DNA of 64,000 nucleotides. Source: Ascidia mentula. Its lineage: Eukaryota; Chordata; Ascidiacea; Phlebobranchia; Ascidiidae. The stretch's first letter is position 1; every line of letters starts with the position of its first letter. The notes beneath the pieces are model-generated. The model was not told where the DNA came from. It saw nothing but the letters and a program-made list of their open reading frames with translations, and did no database searches. The stretch covers positions 10,492,001 to 10,556,000 of the forward strand of contig OX387201.1 in the NCBI GenBank assembly GCA_947561715.1, read 5' to 3'. Shown one piece after another: positions 26,901 to 39,776 of the stretch. A program made the translations under genes and the position numbers.

Positions 26901-29900
26901 ATTATACTATATTAGAAATCCCAAATGGGACGACATCTGTATCAACGTGTTTTGGGGACTGCGCTAATTGATTATCCCAGTTAGGTGTGAAGTGTTGTAC
27001 TTGAAGTCGCATACAAAAAAACGAATAAATCTAGCATGGGATATTCTGTAAACTGAAGCGATTCCTAAGCCATATATTTTCGTGTTAAGTGCAGCATGTT
27101 TTACGGCTAGGCCATTGGAGAATTGTAAATGATTTTACTGCATGAAGTTTAGCGCGACGTGTTTAAAGGTTGAAGGTTATCGCGTTGTGTAAATTTTGGT
27201 ATATGGGTCGGGCGCTTTCTACAAAAAGCAGTCAAGTTTTGTAGGCGGTTGCTAAGCTTGCTCAAACTATTTACCTAATTCGTATCAGTATTTTGAATAC
27301 AACATTATCCAAATGCTTCGTCTACAATTACATGTTAAAGTTTGATCATGTCAAAGTGAATATGTCAAGCTCTTCAATATCCGGTACGTATGATTTTGTG
27401 GGCAAATCGAATTTTATGAAAGACTGTCCAAAATTAATGATTTCATTTGAAAAATGCTGCCACATAATGAAGCCATGAAAACGTCCATTCTGAAAACGCC
27501 ATATGATCTTTTAGTTGTTATAATTTTCTGCACATCAAACATCAACAGATTTGCAGATACCTCCACGATTTTCATGGAAAAGGAGTAGGGTTATAAGTTA
27601 CCGAAGGAAAGTTCATGCATTTAGACCACAGACAAATAATGTTTTGCTGATAATAGGAAAGCTCCTCTTCACCCGCAGGCATTGGGGTGGCGCCCATGCC
27701 TTGTGGGCAGTGGTGGGATTCAAATGTTTTGTCAGCCGGTTCTATCACAAAAGTCATATGAATCGACGGGTTCTGTTACAAAAAGTCATATTGACAGTAA
27801 CCAATGATGCTAACCGGTTCGCTGATCTCATAAAATTTGATGAAACGGTTCCATAGAACCGGTGCGAACCGACTGAATCCCACCACTGCTTGTAGGTTTC
27901 TGGATGTTTTTTTTTCGAGAAAAGCTTTAACCTTGAAAGAATATAAGCGGAACCCCTTTATTGAGATAAAAGACTACAGTTCTTTGGACATTATTGTGAT
28001 TTGCAAGGAATTACAATAAAATACATAAGTCTATATATTCCTCGTTTCGCGATCGCTTGTCACTAAATACATCGACTGTTCGCCAAGAACATATGTAACA
28101 AACCAATAGCTTTTCCTTTTTGTGTTAGGCCTATATAATCGTCAAGAAAAGGGTAAAATTGATTTAAATTTACGTCAACTTTGGTTGTCCCAAAATAGTT
28201 CACACTGTTATGTTGCAGTGATTTACCTCAAAACGTGGAAATAATAACTACAGTCGATCCCGACCAGTCGGTGCGGTGCATCAGGGCCCCTGTCCGCCTA
28301 AAAGGCCCGTGATTAGCAAATGGGGTTCTCCGAACACCGTGTTCTGTTTTAAAACTAAGGAATTTCTATCATAAGGACTGCGTTCCTTTTATAACTTCAT
28401 GTGATCTCTATTACATACAAGTCTTCGCACCGGCACATTTTTGTTCTCTTAATTATGTTTTGCATTAACTGTGCACAGAAATGTAATTTTGAGAACGGAA
28501 AATCTATTATATAGCCTACTGAGCAATGTAAACCGGTAAATTTAGATTGATTGCCAGTGTAGCCTAGAAACTTCGTCCACACAATGATTTGCAAAGACAC
28601 TATAAAGCACTTTTACATATTCTGTTTTACTGTGTGTATGAACATTATAAATAAAGTTTTATTATTTTGTACTTGTTTCTGCCCAGTTAATTGAGTTTGA
28701 CTAATTATTGAGGATTTGCATCAACTTAAATCTTTGTGTCTCAAGTTATAACTTAAAACACGAAACCTTCCTTAACATCAAAAACTTCTACACATTATAG
28801 CACCCAAAATTATCAATAAAGCGTTGTTTTAAATGTTGTTATAATTTATGGCTACTTTTATTGTGCTTTATTTTATTCACTATACATGGTCTTTCTGGGG
28901 ATAATCATTCATCAACTGCGTCTTCATAGGGTCTTTTGCATTCCATTCTCGGATTTTTGAGAGGGAATACAAGTTTTGGTAACACTGTTGGATTTTTGTA
29001 TAGTTTTACTGTTGTATACAATTCTTAATAATAAAATAATTTTAATTCATTGGAGGCTTTTTGTTTGTTTGTTTTGAAAACCTAACATAAATATGATGCC
29101 AGTCAGAAAGTCGGAAGCGACCCATGGAAACAATACAAACCACGTGATCATTTTCACAAAGCGTGACGAAAATCCGCGAATCTGAAAAATCTTTGTCGGA
29201 CAGCACCTGCCCCGCTGGCGTGGTAAAAATATTTTGTGAGCGTATTGTTTTGTTTTTTTCTTTGAAAAAAGACAACGAATAACATACTTAGTCACACTCG
29301 AATTATCTAAAGAATAAAATGCGGAAATTTTAGTTGCAGTGTGTTTTTCCTTTCAGAAAGTCATGCAATAAACTAAAATAAGTTTTTGCTGCATGCAAAC
29401 CCTTTTCTACCATACAAATCTGTATTTGTGCACGTGGTTAAAAATATACTTTGTATGCAAAATGTTGTATTACATTAAAGGTAATACTGCTTAACTACTT
29501 TGTTGTAGGTAAGCTTTTTAAACAGTCATTGTTTGGTTTATCGGTGCCAGTGTGGAAACAATGTTATGTGCAAAAAAAAAGTAATACGTACATTAATATA
29601 AGAAAAATGTTGGTTAGTCCGCACAATTAACACTCGCTGAAAAAAAATCCTTTAGCAATTTTCAACCTGGATTGGTGGGAGTGATGTGCACATAGTAATT
29701 ATTATCCATGCACATTTTCACAACTTAATGGGCAATCTGCGCAAAAAAAATTACTTAATGCATTAACATACAAAAAACACAATTTGTCTGTGCAATCAAC
29801 ATTAACCAAAAAAATCCATTGTATTATAATAGATGTCAATAATGCATTTATAAAAATGTAAAATGTCTTTTTGTTTAACCTTTACACTTTTTTTGTAATA

Positions 29901-30057
29901 TAGCTTTGTTTTTATGTGTTAACTTACAAATCATTTCTTTTTTAAATGCTATAAACAGTAAATACAGTTAGAATTTTGTAATATTTTTAAATGGTTTTTG
30001 TATAACATAGTGAAGCATTCTGGCACTAACTTTTCAACATTGTGTTGCTTTTTCCAG
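23942..30057. other. 6.1-kb gene-free interval, CpG-rich on its left
   Basis: From about 24.2 to 26.7 kb CpG is frequent and many short overlapping frames are open on both strands, but none shows codon bias, splice sites or homology. From about 26.7 kb the sequence returns to the AT-rich, CpG-poor type. A hAT-type MITE lies at 27708-27888. The distal part may hold regulatory sequence for TFDP, but nothing specific is identifiable. Confidence 0.45.
27708..27888. mobile_element. 181-bp hAT-type MITE with 8-bp target-site duplication
   Basis: The ends are CAGTGGTGGGATTCAAA and its inverted partner (…TGAATCCCACCACTG). ACCGGTTC-type motifs are repeated inside in both orientations. The flanks CTTGTGGG (27700-27707) and CTTGTAGG (27889-27896) form an 8-bp direct repeat with one mismatch. 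A CAG…CTG end with an 8-bp duplication is the signature of the hAT superfamily. The element is non-coding. Confidence 0.88.
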
Positions 30058-30074
30058 GTTAGACACTTCTGGGC

Positions 30075-33000
30075 ATGGCTGTTCAAGAGAATGTAGAGAT
30101 TTCTAGTTTGTCCACTGTGGTACCACACTCGAGTATTGTGAGCATATCTACTCTAAATTCGAATCCCGCAGTTGTTGCCAACTTGTCATCAGTTGATCTA
30201 GTTGGAAGCGGTGAACAGAAAGCAAAGCCTGTTTTCCAACATATGTCACAAGCAAAGATCATACAGGCCCTCCCTATGAGCAGTGTGTCCAACAGCCTGC
30301 AAGCACCAATTTTTCGCATCATAAAGACTCCTGGAGATGCAGTAATAACATTTGAGCATTTAATCTGTCTTGCCTAAAACCTTTCTTTTTAGGGAACATT
30401 ACATGGAGTGAACGTCATAAAAACTTTTCACAGCCCCACTAAAGGTGGGTGACATTATTTACTTAAACAATACTGCATTTTTATATATAATTTTTTGCAA
30501 ACCAGGATCTGAAGTATTTTTAAAATCCCCTTAAACAATAAACTCACTAAAAATCAACTCATTTAGAAAGATTATATTTGAATCAGTTGGAGAAACTGAT
30601 ATTTTAGGCGAAATATATTTTTCTCAATAAACATCCACCATCTGAGCTGTCCACATATCGCTTTGTGGAATTTAACATATAATCATGTCGATAAGGTGTG
30701 TGATCGACAGCCTGCCAGGGGCCTTAGGTTTATAAATTGATCCATTTTTTTTTTTATTCTATAATCACTCATTTAAAATGTTAAGAATTGTAGAGTCTTG
30801 AGAGGTTTTTAGCAAATGGGACTTGTATTTACTTTCTTTTGGCAAGTTTAGCATGAGTTTTATTACTTGCTCAGTATTGTTACTAGATATGGCCTGCAAG
30901 TAGGGCATTAATAATGGGTGTGCTGAGTTTGATGTTAGTGACACACTTGACAAGAATTTCCTGATGTATACAGTGTCTTTGTGTGGAACGAATACAAAAA
31001 GAAAAACACATGGTTGTTGCTCCAGCTGTTCCAAAATTTGTGTTTTCTCAGCTCATTTTGTGCCATTAGAGCAAGCAAATAGTTTGTAACATGCTTCATA
31101 GAATATATGCACAAATATTTATCAGGCCTCTAGTACATACAAGACAACTACTTACATGTGCATATTTAACACATTAATAAACAATTAAAACATGAACTAA
31201 ATAGGTTTATAAACTGGCGTAATTGTTAATATTTGTTGAAAACTTCATTGTGTTCTTTGTTAAAGATAAAGTTATAATGCAGTGTGTTTATTATTATAAT
31301 CATGAAGGGTTTTCACATTTTGAAAACCTGTGCTTTAAACATGTCATCAATTCTTTAATAAGGTCTCTTGAGGTTTTTAATTGTTGCTTTATGGCGCTTT
31401 ATCCAATTACTGCATAACAAGTTTGACAGCTAGAATTTTTTTTAAGTTAATCAGGTTTTCTTGTAACATAAATTAACAAAAACCCAGGTAAAACCTATTA
31501 TGCATACAAAATGATAAAGTCACTATGTTAAGTTACTTTTTGCGGCTAAGTGTGTGTGTAACTTATACACACAAATTGAAATTTAACTCTTTCTAACTAT
31601 GTTATTTAGGTGTCATCAACATTCCATCAGGCTCTCGAGTTGTTGCCCGCCCTGGTCCCAAACTTAAAGTGGGTGACACAATTACTATTCAGAAGCCTAC
31701 AGTTAACACTAATAATTCCGCTGCACGAACAACAGCTGGTTCTGTGGTATGTGCAAGATAATGTTTTATATAAACCTTGGTACATATTTTAAGAGAAAGC
31801 AAATTTCTACAAGCAATTGTTGTTTGCACAAAAGTTTGCACATTACCATATTGTTGACAGATTCCTTCAACCCCCACAAAACTGGTCACAGTAGTTTCAT
31901 CAGCTCCAGCATCGCCATTTATTAGTCCACCTCTTACTGGCATGACTGCAGTTGTTCAGCCAAATTCCTTTGTACCACAAATATCTCCTGCCAAACTCAC
32001 AACTATTTCCCCATCGTGGTCACAAAGGTTTGAATTTTTGCAATTAGCTATTCAATTTAAGTGCAGACAATTATACCATTGTTTTTTTGGCAGTCCACAT
32101 TACAAACGATCGGCTGTTTTTTCTGATGCATTACCTTCGACTGACAGGTAGGTATTTTTTGAACTTTGTTTTTACCATGATTTGTTATCATTTGTATGTA
32201 CAAAAAATTACAATATTCTTTTCAAATGTTTAAAATTATAAATTGAAAATTTGATGCCAAGATTTGAGCTCTTGGCCATGTTTATCTGAATAATTTTCAA
32301 GTTTGTGAATGGTGAAGTTGTGCCAATTAGTAATTCAAACTATATGTATTTTTCTCACAGCTCGAAACGCAGAAGGCACCTCACCTCAAGCGAGAAAGGA
32401 AGCAAAGGCCTACGACATTTTGCCATGCTTGTGTGTGAGAAGGTAAAGAAAAAGGTAACGACCACATACAACGAGGTGGCGGACGAACTGGTGGCTGAAT
32501 ACGCCGATGCCCAGAAGCTTGTCACTGACCAAGTGAGTAGAAAACATCTTGCGCTGTAAAGAACAAGTGTGTAGAGCACTCTTTATTGAAGTGTGCAGAT
32601 TTATGATTACGAACTGGTTTTGTCCCATGATATTGTTTTGTTCTTCACACCTGAAACCAAAACCAGCCATTGTCCCGTGGGTAGAAGAGGAAAACTTACA
32701 GCCATCTGTTGTCTTGGTCTACAGGGAGAGTATTGTAATGATAAACCAAATGTGGCGTGGTTGTAAATTGCAAAGGCGTAACTTTGAAACTATGCATAGA
32801 AACATTAGCTGTACACATACAAGGTTGGTGTATGTTCGAGGTTTCGTCAGGAAACAACTCCACTTTTCATGTATGTTTTTCGTTTGGAGTTAATGTATTT
32901 TGCCTCGGTTGATTTCGCAACAATTCAGAGAGCATGTTTGTTGGCTTTAATGCGATAGGGCGTTCACGTCACAAGAAGCTGGTTGACATTTGGAAAATAA

Positions 33001-35992
33001 CAAGCGTCTATCATGGTGATAATTCCTAGCAATGTATAAAATGCTTTTCTCTAAATACCACTACCAGAAAAGGCCTGTGAATATTGCTGGGTTTTCTGTG
33101 GGCTAATTGCCATCAGTCTTTCTACTGTAGGTGCTACTGTCAACCACATCCCCTATCAATTACGTGTTGCCACTTAATAAAGCAATGCTATAGAGGAACA
33201 TATACATTGAAGCAAAGGGGGTTTGCAATCACATCACCAACTTCCGTATATTACTGCTGAGAAGCGGCTACCGCCTCGGCCTCCTTGGGAACTATTGATT
33301 AACGTTCTCAGAACGAGTATGTAACAACGAGAGGAATGGGAAGGACGTGCCTATTAGCGGCGACACGTGCGTGACACTGCGCAAAGGATGTGAGCATCGT
33401 CAGGGTGTTTTCGAGTATTTTGGTTTTCGATAGCCGCCTCTTCCAGTCGTAGCGTCAAACCAAACGCGCCTCGTCGGCCCCTAAACTCAAACGTTCACAA
33501 ACATTTGATCGCCAGGGGAATGAAAGGCGGTGAGAGGCGCGGCACTGGCTCAAGTATGCGCGCTCCACCTTTCCACTCGCCGACTGCTTTGTTTCCCGTT
33601 GCTTTGTGCTTCGCCCGTCGCGTTACTGCCAATCGGCTTTGCTGGCTTTTACCTCTTCCCTCGGTTATTGACTATTCAAAGTGTCTTTTAGTTAGGTGTC
33701 CGAAAACATCACCTATCCCCCCGTGGAAGCGATTCATGTCGGTCCTCTCTAAGGATGCGCCATTTATCTAAGTAGGCGTCCTTCCGGCTTATGTAGTTTT
33801 CAGTTGCGGAATATCCTAAAGACAATGCGTCAACCAACAGACGGCAATGCTAGACTGATTAAACCACAACGAAAAACTTGCCGTAAATTCCTCCAATTTT
33901 TATTACCGTAGTAACTGTGTGCCAGTCCAGAAATCTCAAATGTAGTTTTACGATCCCAATGCTTCCTGACACGGGTTGCTTGAGTTTCGGTATGCTTTAC
34001 TGCAAAATATTAACCAGGGTGGGGTTTCGATACATGTTTGCTGTTGTCAGGACAGGAGTCCTTTTTAGTTTTTCATTGGAAATGTGCTTTTAATATTGAA
34101 ACTGTTGGAATTATGTACGCATGTTTTTTTCACGCGTTTTTATCATATCGCCCTTGTTGTTTCAGTATGACCAGAAGAACATTCGCCGGAGGGTGTACGA
34201 CGCCCTCAACGTGCTCATGGCCATGGATATAATATACAAGGACAAAAAGGACATTCACTGGGTCGGTCTTCCCACTAACTCCGCACAAGAAGTTCTCGCC
34301 TTGCAGGTAAATGCTGTCACATTACCTCCCACGCAACCACGCTGACGTAATGGTACGGGGCTTGAACTTCAGATTACGTTAACCGCGACGAACGCACGAA
34401 GCAATGTGTGATGGCAAAGCGGCCCACGCGCTGGGCGTTTTACATTTTTGGCGTGCTTTGTCAGTTTTTTTCTCTTGGCGTTGCAGAACGAAAAGAGAAA
34501 GCGGGAACAGAGAATACAACAAAAAACGCTGCAGCTGCACGAACTCATCTTACAGGTACTTTAGAGTGGGTTGATCAAAATTTCACTGAAGTGTTTGGTT
34601 GTGTTTTCGTATGTGTAAAATCCAATATTTGCATACCTCACATTTTTTTGCAGCAAATTGCGTTCAAAAACCTCCTCCAGCGCAACAAACGACTCCAGCA
34701 AACACAAGGACCACCACAGGACAATTCGTCCATTCAGTTGCCGTTTATTATTGTAAACACGAGCAAAAAAACTGTCATAGATTGCAGCATATCTAATGAT
34801 AAGTAAGTGTACTGTAAGCATGGCATAACTTGAAACTTACTGGGTATTGTTTTCTTTTGATGTTTTTTTTTGTGAACCAGAACATGTATAATCATTGATG
34901 CAATCAGTAAAACTGTAATACATCAGTACTAAAAAATGTTGGTAGATTTTTGTGATACAGAAACAATACATGCTCTTGCACCACAAAGCTGGGTCACCCT
35001 ACTTATTGACAGATATATGTGGATTGTCAAATAATAGAGAAGAACTTTTTAAACAGTGTGCTTTTGTTTGTTTTTTTTGTATGTAGAACTTCCAGTAAAT
35101 TCTAGATACATTAATTTCATGCCAATAATGTTAATTTTTTATGCCTTCAATTTCAGATATGAGTACATGTTTAACTTTGATAACACATTTGAAATTCATG
35201 ATGATATTGAAGTTCTCAAGCGCATGGGGATGGCTTATGGCTTGGAGTCTGGCAATTGCTCTGAAGAAAACTTAAAAACAGCACAAACACTGCTTCCACC
35301 TGCATTGAAACCATATCTTCAAGGTATTTACCACAATCTTTCATTTTATTTGTGCAAACATCAGGAAAATGATTTAAGTGATTTGCATACTAATAAAAAC
35401 TACAGTTTTGACTTCCAATGTTGCAGAAATGGCAGGTTTTCATAAAGATGCAGTTACCATTGGATCACCAAATATGCGCTACACTCTTCAAGATGCACCA
35501 AGGATTTTGCCATCGTAAGAGATTTATTTGATACAATTATCCATAGTATAGAATGTATTTGTTTTTATGTTTAATGATGAAATGTAACGTTTTATTGAAA
35601 AAAATACCTGTGTTTTCATTTAGAATTAAATGATAAATGTTGTTCAATATTTCAGAAGCGAGTTGCTTAATATCGCCGAAGAGTGTGAGGCCACAACAAC
35701 ACAAGACAATTTTGGTGAAACGTACATTAAAGTTGAAGAAGATTCCTCAAATACAAGCTTTTTGCTTCCCAACTCTGATCCAAATGATCAAGAGGTTGCC
35801 ATGGTGACAGATGGAAGTCAAGCTAGCAGTGGATCAAGTGGTTTGGCTGGGGGATTTAATTCATTATCAAGGTCTTCATCCGATGTTCACAGTGGAATGT
35901 TGTCGGTTACGCCGGGAAGTAGCAACACTGGCATTGAGTCAGACAATGAGTCTTGTGACTCAACACAGTTAGATGTTGTTTATGATACTTAA
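30075..35992 (+). CDS. TFDP1: transcription factor DP (E2F dimerisation partner)
   Basis: Twelve exons: 30075-30341, 30393-30444, 31610-31746, 31861-32027, 32094-32147, 32361-32532, 34166-34306, 34487-34555, 34654-34802, 35157-35323, 35427-35514 and 35656-35992. They give 599 residues, versus about 410-450 in vertebrate DP1/DP2. The excess is a ~235-residue S/T/P-rich N-terminus and a longer tail. The winged-helix DNA-binding domain (~240-330) starts [14 protein letters not shown] and contains [16 protein letters not shown], the RRxYD motif that reads the E2F site. The dimerisation region follows ([53 protein letters not shown]). DP proteins bind DNA as heterodimers with E2F to control S-phase genes. 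SKRRRH (~227-232) is a likely nuclear signal. An acceptor at 30056-30057 lies 17 nt before the ATG. DP1 versus DP2 cannot be separated here. Confidence 0.94.
30745..31034 (-). pseudogene. possible retroposed gene fragment in TFDP intron 2
   Basis: On the minus strand an 89-codon frame with protein-like composition (…[17 protein letters not shown]…) ends in TGA at 30765. Within 10 nt this is followed by AATAAA merging into an 11-A run (30745-30755). That looks like the 3' end of a processed mRNA copy, truncated at its 5' end. It could instead be the last exon of a nested antisense gene. A weak acceptor (GGAACAG) lies near its start, and the nominal start codon is TTG, not ATG. The source family is not recognised. 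Confidence 0.35.
33240..33990. other. CpG-rich block in TFDP intron 6
   Basis: The 1.6-kb intron 6 contains a stretch much richer in CpG and GC than the surrounding introns, with no exon that fits the TFDP frame. It could be an internal promoter or enhancer that escapes gene-body methylation, or an old insertion. There is no supported coding content. Confidence 0.4.
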
Positions 35993-37708
35993 CAAGTTTG
36001 ATAGAAAGGTAGTTGAACACTTTCATGAGCAATCGAAGAGAGTTACCACTTGCCCTTCTACATGATTGGTGACAGTGTGTAATGCCATTCTCTTTAATAG
36101 TTATTTTGAAGGAGTGGAAGAAGTCAGTTCCAAACGTTTTTGTCTATGTTGTTTTTGATTCAACAAACATTTGTAAAATGTTGATTTCATTAGGATGCCA
36201 ACCATTGCATTTGGCATGTTGTTGACAAAGCTTTTTTGGCAAGCTTGCTTCTTTGACGTGAAACATTGAACAAGTTCTTCTTCAAGCTAAACCAGATTAA
36301 TGTGACAGAGAATATTGTTTGCTTGTTTTGGGGATTAAACAGTTATGATGTTGTTTCAAAATAATATTCTAGGCCTATGGTTGATATAAAAGGCTGGGAG
36401 AAATTTTCAATTGTAAAATTTTGTGTTTGTAAGTGATGTTGTTATGGTGTACTGTTCGCTCAGGGATGTACATATGTTTAGCTTGATTGATTCAATTTGG
36501 CTCAAGTTGAATATGTTGTCACACTTTTTAAAAGCAAGGTTGGTTTGATTTTCTTCTATTTCTTCGTAGTTTGTTAAGCTATTGTAGCATGATACATGGG
36601 GTTCTTTGTTGACCTTTGACATGTTGCAGTAGCTTCATAGTGCAACTTCTACTCATCTACTAAAGATATTTTTGTACTTCTTCACTATATACCACTGCAG
36701 ACTGCAGTTTTACTCCAAAAAATGTAACTTTTGTTTCAACTTAAGTTTTTTTGTGGTAAGCCAAGCTGTTTTTCTGGCTTCAGTGACGTGATGTCAGTAT
36801 CCGACATCTCTCAACTCGCGCATTATTTTTCGCTGCTATATTTTTTAAACGTAACTGTTTCTTGTGTAACGTTAAGTTATAGCGTGATTTTATACAAATA
36901 ATCTAGGTCATAAAGTCTGATGCATTGATTTTACTCCAAAATTTTTGCTGCCTGTTGTGTGATGCCGTCATGCAGGAAAATAGAAGATTGCGTTTTGTAC
37001 GCTGTGTGGTGAAGGTTCTATCGAAGTACTTTTTATTCGTCGGTAAGATATACCGACATAATATTCATTATGCAAGCAATAAAGTGCATTTCGGAACCAG
37101 CAAAAATGTTTTTTGTTGGTAGGTACATGCGAACCTCGATTAATCCGGACTTTGTCCGACAAATGCACCCTGCTTTGCGTGAGCTCCGGAACAACCGAAG
37201 ACAGTTTTTAAATTCAGGCTTTTCAAACTGGAGGCCGCACGACTTTATTTTTTGGATTGCAAGAAGTCCCACAAAATGCAACATTTAACTGTACTATTTT
37301 ACAAACTAAGCGTCCTGAAACATTAATAAACCTTGTCTCGAAATTTTCCCTCGAGTGGGAAATGGAGTGCGTTCTACGGCACAATTCCAGTGTCAATATT
37401 AAAATAAAATAAAGATTAACAGAAGAAATGTCATGGCTCTTTGTTTATTGTGCACACAGCAACCGAAAAAACAAACTAAGAAGCTCCCAAATCAAACTAA
37501 ATCTTAATGCCGTGACAACCAACGAGCAATTACATTCCTTCCAGAAATTAAATAGTAGGCTAACATGTGTGTTTTTTTTCAAAAGAAGGATTAGAGTGTT
37601 TATCATTTTCTTGTTCTTGTCTCATTGTTACACTGGGAAGATTTCATTGTTAGGGGCAAAAATACGAAGTCTAAATTTGTTACATGCGCAAAGGAGCCAT
37701 AATAATCA

Positions 37709-37890
37709 ATGAGAGCTGCAGACAGGGTGTATACACGCACTGTTTCTACCTGTAAGGTCTCACCACAAAGTGGCAATCTGTGTGCCTGCTAGTCTACCAG
37801 CTAGCACAGTGCCACATCAACAGCTGCACTGATGAGACCTTACAGGTCGAAACAGCACGTGCGTGTATACACCCTGTCTGCAGCTCTCAT
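37709..37890. mobile_element. 182-bp palindromic MITE
   Basis: ATGAGAGCTGCAGACAGGGT at the left end is matched in reverse complement at the right end (…CTGTCTGCAGCTCTCAT). The arms continue through GTATACACGCAC and ACCTGTAAGGTCTCA, so nearly the whole element folds back, with a short unpaired centre. No coding content. A diverged half copy is present at 57194-57246. Confidence 0.8.
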
Positions 37891-39049
37891 AAATTTGTTA
37901 CATTCTGATAAATTATTTGGAATTCATTAAAATATAGGTGTACTTTGGACATCATGGCAAGAAATCGCGAGAAGACAACACTTTTTGAGTTTTATGAAAA
38001 ATTATCAAGTCATAGAAGAGAATAAACAGAGGCTGGATAAAATGATCCAATTTCGGCAGTAAGAAAAAGCCCCAAAGATAAAAAATGGTTTGTTAACCCG
38101 AAAATCTATGCGTGCTCCGTAAAATGTAGTACACGAGTTACACAAAGCATGAACGTGCGGAAGGGTCGAAACGGTAAGTGGCCACGCCCCGATTATGGAA
38201 AGCTTGAGTGATATTTTATGCGCTAATGTCCCAATGCTAATATTGCGCCAAGTTTAGTTTCAGTTATTTGTTAAATAAACCAAAAAAAACGTCTGTTAAA
38301 AGTTGCTGTCCGAGATATCCCCAGTCACGTCTGGTATGTTACCCCGGCACCGGGGGCTGTTTAAAAATGGGCTGAATGAGCATTTTTAGTGAGCTAAAAC
38401 GAACGAAAAACTTTTTGTTTTTTCAGTAATGCTTAACTGGTTACAACTAAATAAAATTTAAGAATGTAGTTCATAATTAAAAAAAAATATGAGCAATTTT
38501 CCAAAAACCGTCCGAGCTATCTCCGGTCTCCCCCTACATGGTAAACGTTTCTTTCTTTAATTATGCGTTGTTATGTGTCAAATTTGTTATTTACATGAGC
38601 ATACGCGGAAAAGAATTCGACTTATTCAAAATCTGTTGATTTTTTTAAGAATGTACGTAATTGTGAGTTATATAAGGCCTACATAGCAAAAAAAAGAAAC
38701 ATTGTACTCTATAAAACTAAATGGTCGTGTACTGTCCGGCGTATCCCAGCATGTAATTTTGTCATGTCTTTTTTGCTTTGCTTCCTTTCTCGTATTCATG
38801 TACTGTGATTACGTAAAACAAAAATATTATAAAAAATTTTTAAGATATGGGCAAAAATAGCTATGGTTAAAGACATTTAGTAAACTCTCGAATCAAAGCA
38901 TTACAGAACATGTTTCTATTCTAATCTTCATCCTATCTGATTACCTTGTAAGCATTGGGTAACAAATAGAAAGTCCTATACGTGCAGCAGTACGGCGTGA
39001 TGTGGTTCGTCGAGAATTGACGATATTTATAATGTTTTCGAGATCAACA

Positions 39050-39087
39050 CGTGGTTTTGCGTTCGAATCGTGGTTTTGCGTTCGAAT
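39050..39087. repeat. 19-bp perfect tandem duplication
   Basis: CGTGGTTTTGCGTTCGAAT occurs twice head to tail with no mismatch, pointing to a recent slippage event. Confidence 0.85.
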
Positions 39088-39776
39088 GCACGGTTGAAGC
39101 AGGAAATAACAAATCCGTATTGTGAGATGTAAAAAGAGCAACATTTATCTGGAATTGGCGTAAATCCCGGATTATCTAAAGCGTTTTCTCAAGAAAAAAA
39201 GTCATTTGAATATATCCCATTTCGTCCGAAATCGCCCAATTTCTGCAGCAACTAAATCCGAAGCAGCCGAGGTCCTCGTATACAAAACTGTGTTATAAAA
39301 CTAACACAGGCTGGAATATAGTTTTCTAACTAGGCTTACATTTTTACAATGTCCTTGGTATGTATTGCAGGGTCAATAAAATAACCAGTTGTAGAACAAG
39401 ATGGAATACATTCATTACCGTTATTAACAACTTGCTACTTAAAAGATAACGTTTTTGGCCTAGAATGTAGCAATCGGTGAGAACTCGTCTTCTCATTAGC
39501 ACCATCCAGCGCCGGAACGAACATTAGTCAACAGACTAATAAAATTTACGCTTCAAGATCCAATCTTTTTTCGCTCCATAACTTCAGGAAAACAAAAGTT
39601 GTGCAGAACTAATTTCTTTATTTCATACAAAAAGGCAATAAGATAATAGATTCAATAATATACAATATCTTCAAGTTTGTCTACTGAAGAATACAAAAAC
39701 AAAAGCACTGTCAAACTTTTCACATGAACTAGTGCAATTCGATGAGATTATAACACAATGCAATAATATTGTTCCC

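Larger units (their letters stand above)
35993..39776. other. 3.8-kb gene-free interval
   Basis: The interval lies between the convergent TFDP (+) and TAF9 (-) genes. Several 60-95 codon frames are present but look like noise. It contains a palindromic MITE (37709-37890) and a 19-bp tandem duplication (39050-39087). A fragment near 37130 (ACCTCGATTAATCCGGACTT) resembles the terminal motif of pogo/Tigger-like elements, but no second end was found. Confidence 0.45.

Noticed and set aside
37070-37288. 72-codon plus frame near a pogo/Tigger-like motif
   Set aside because: The ACCTCGATTAATCCGG motif is suggestive, but only one end is present and the frame has no transposase residues.
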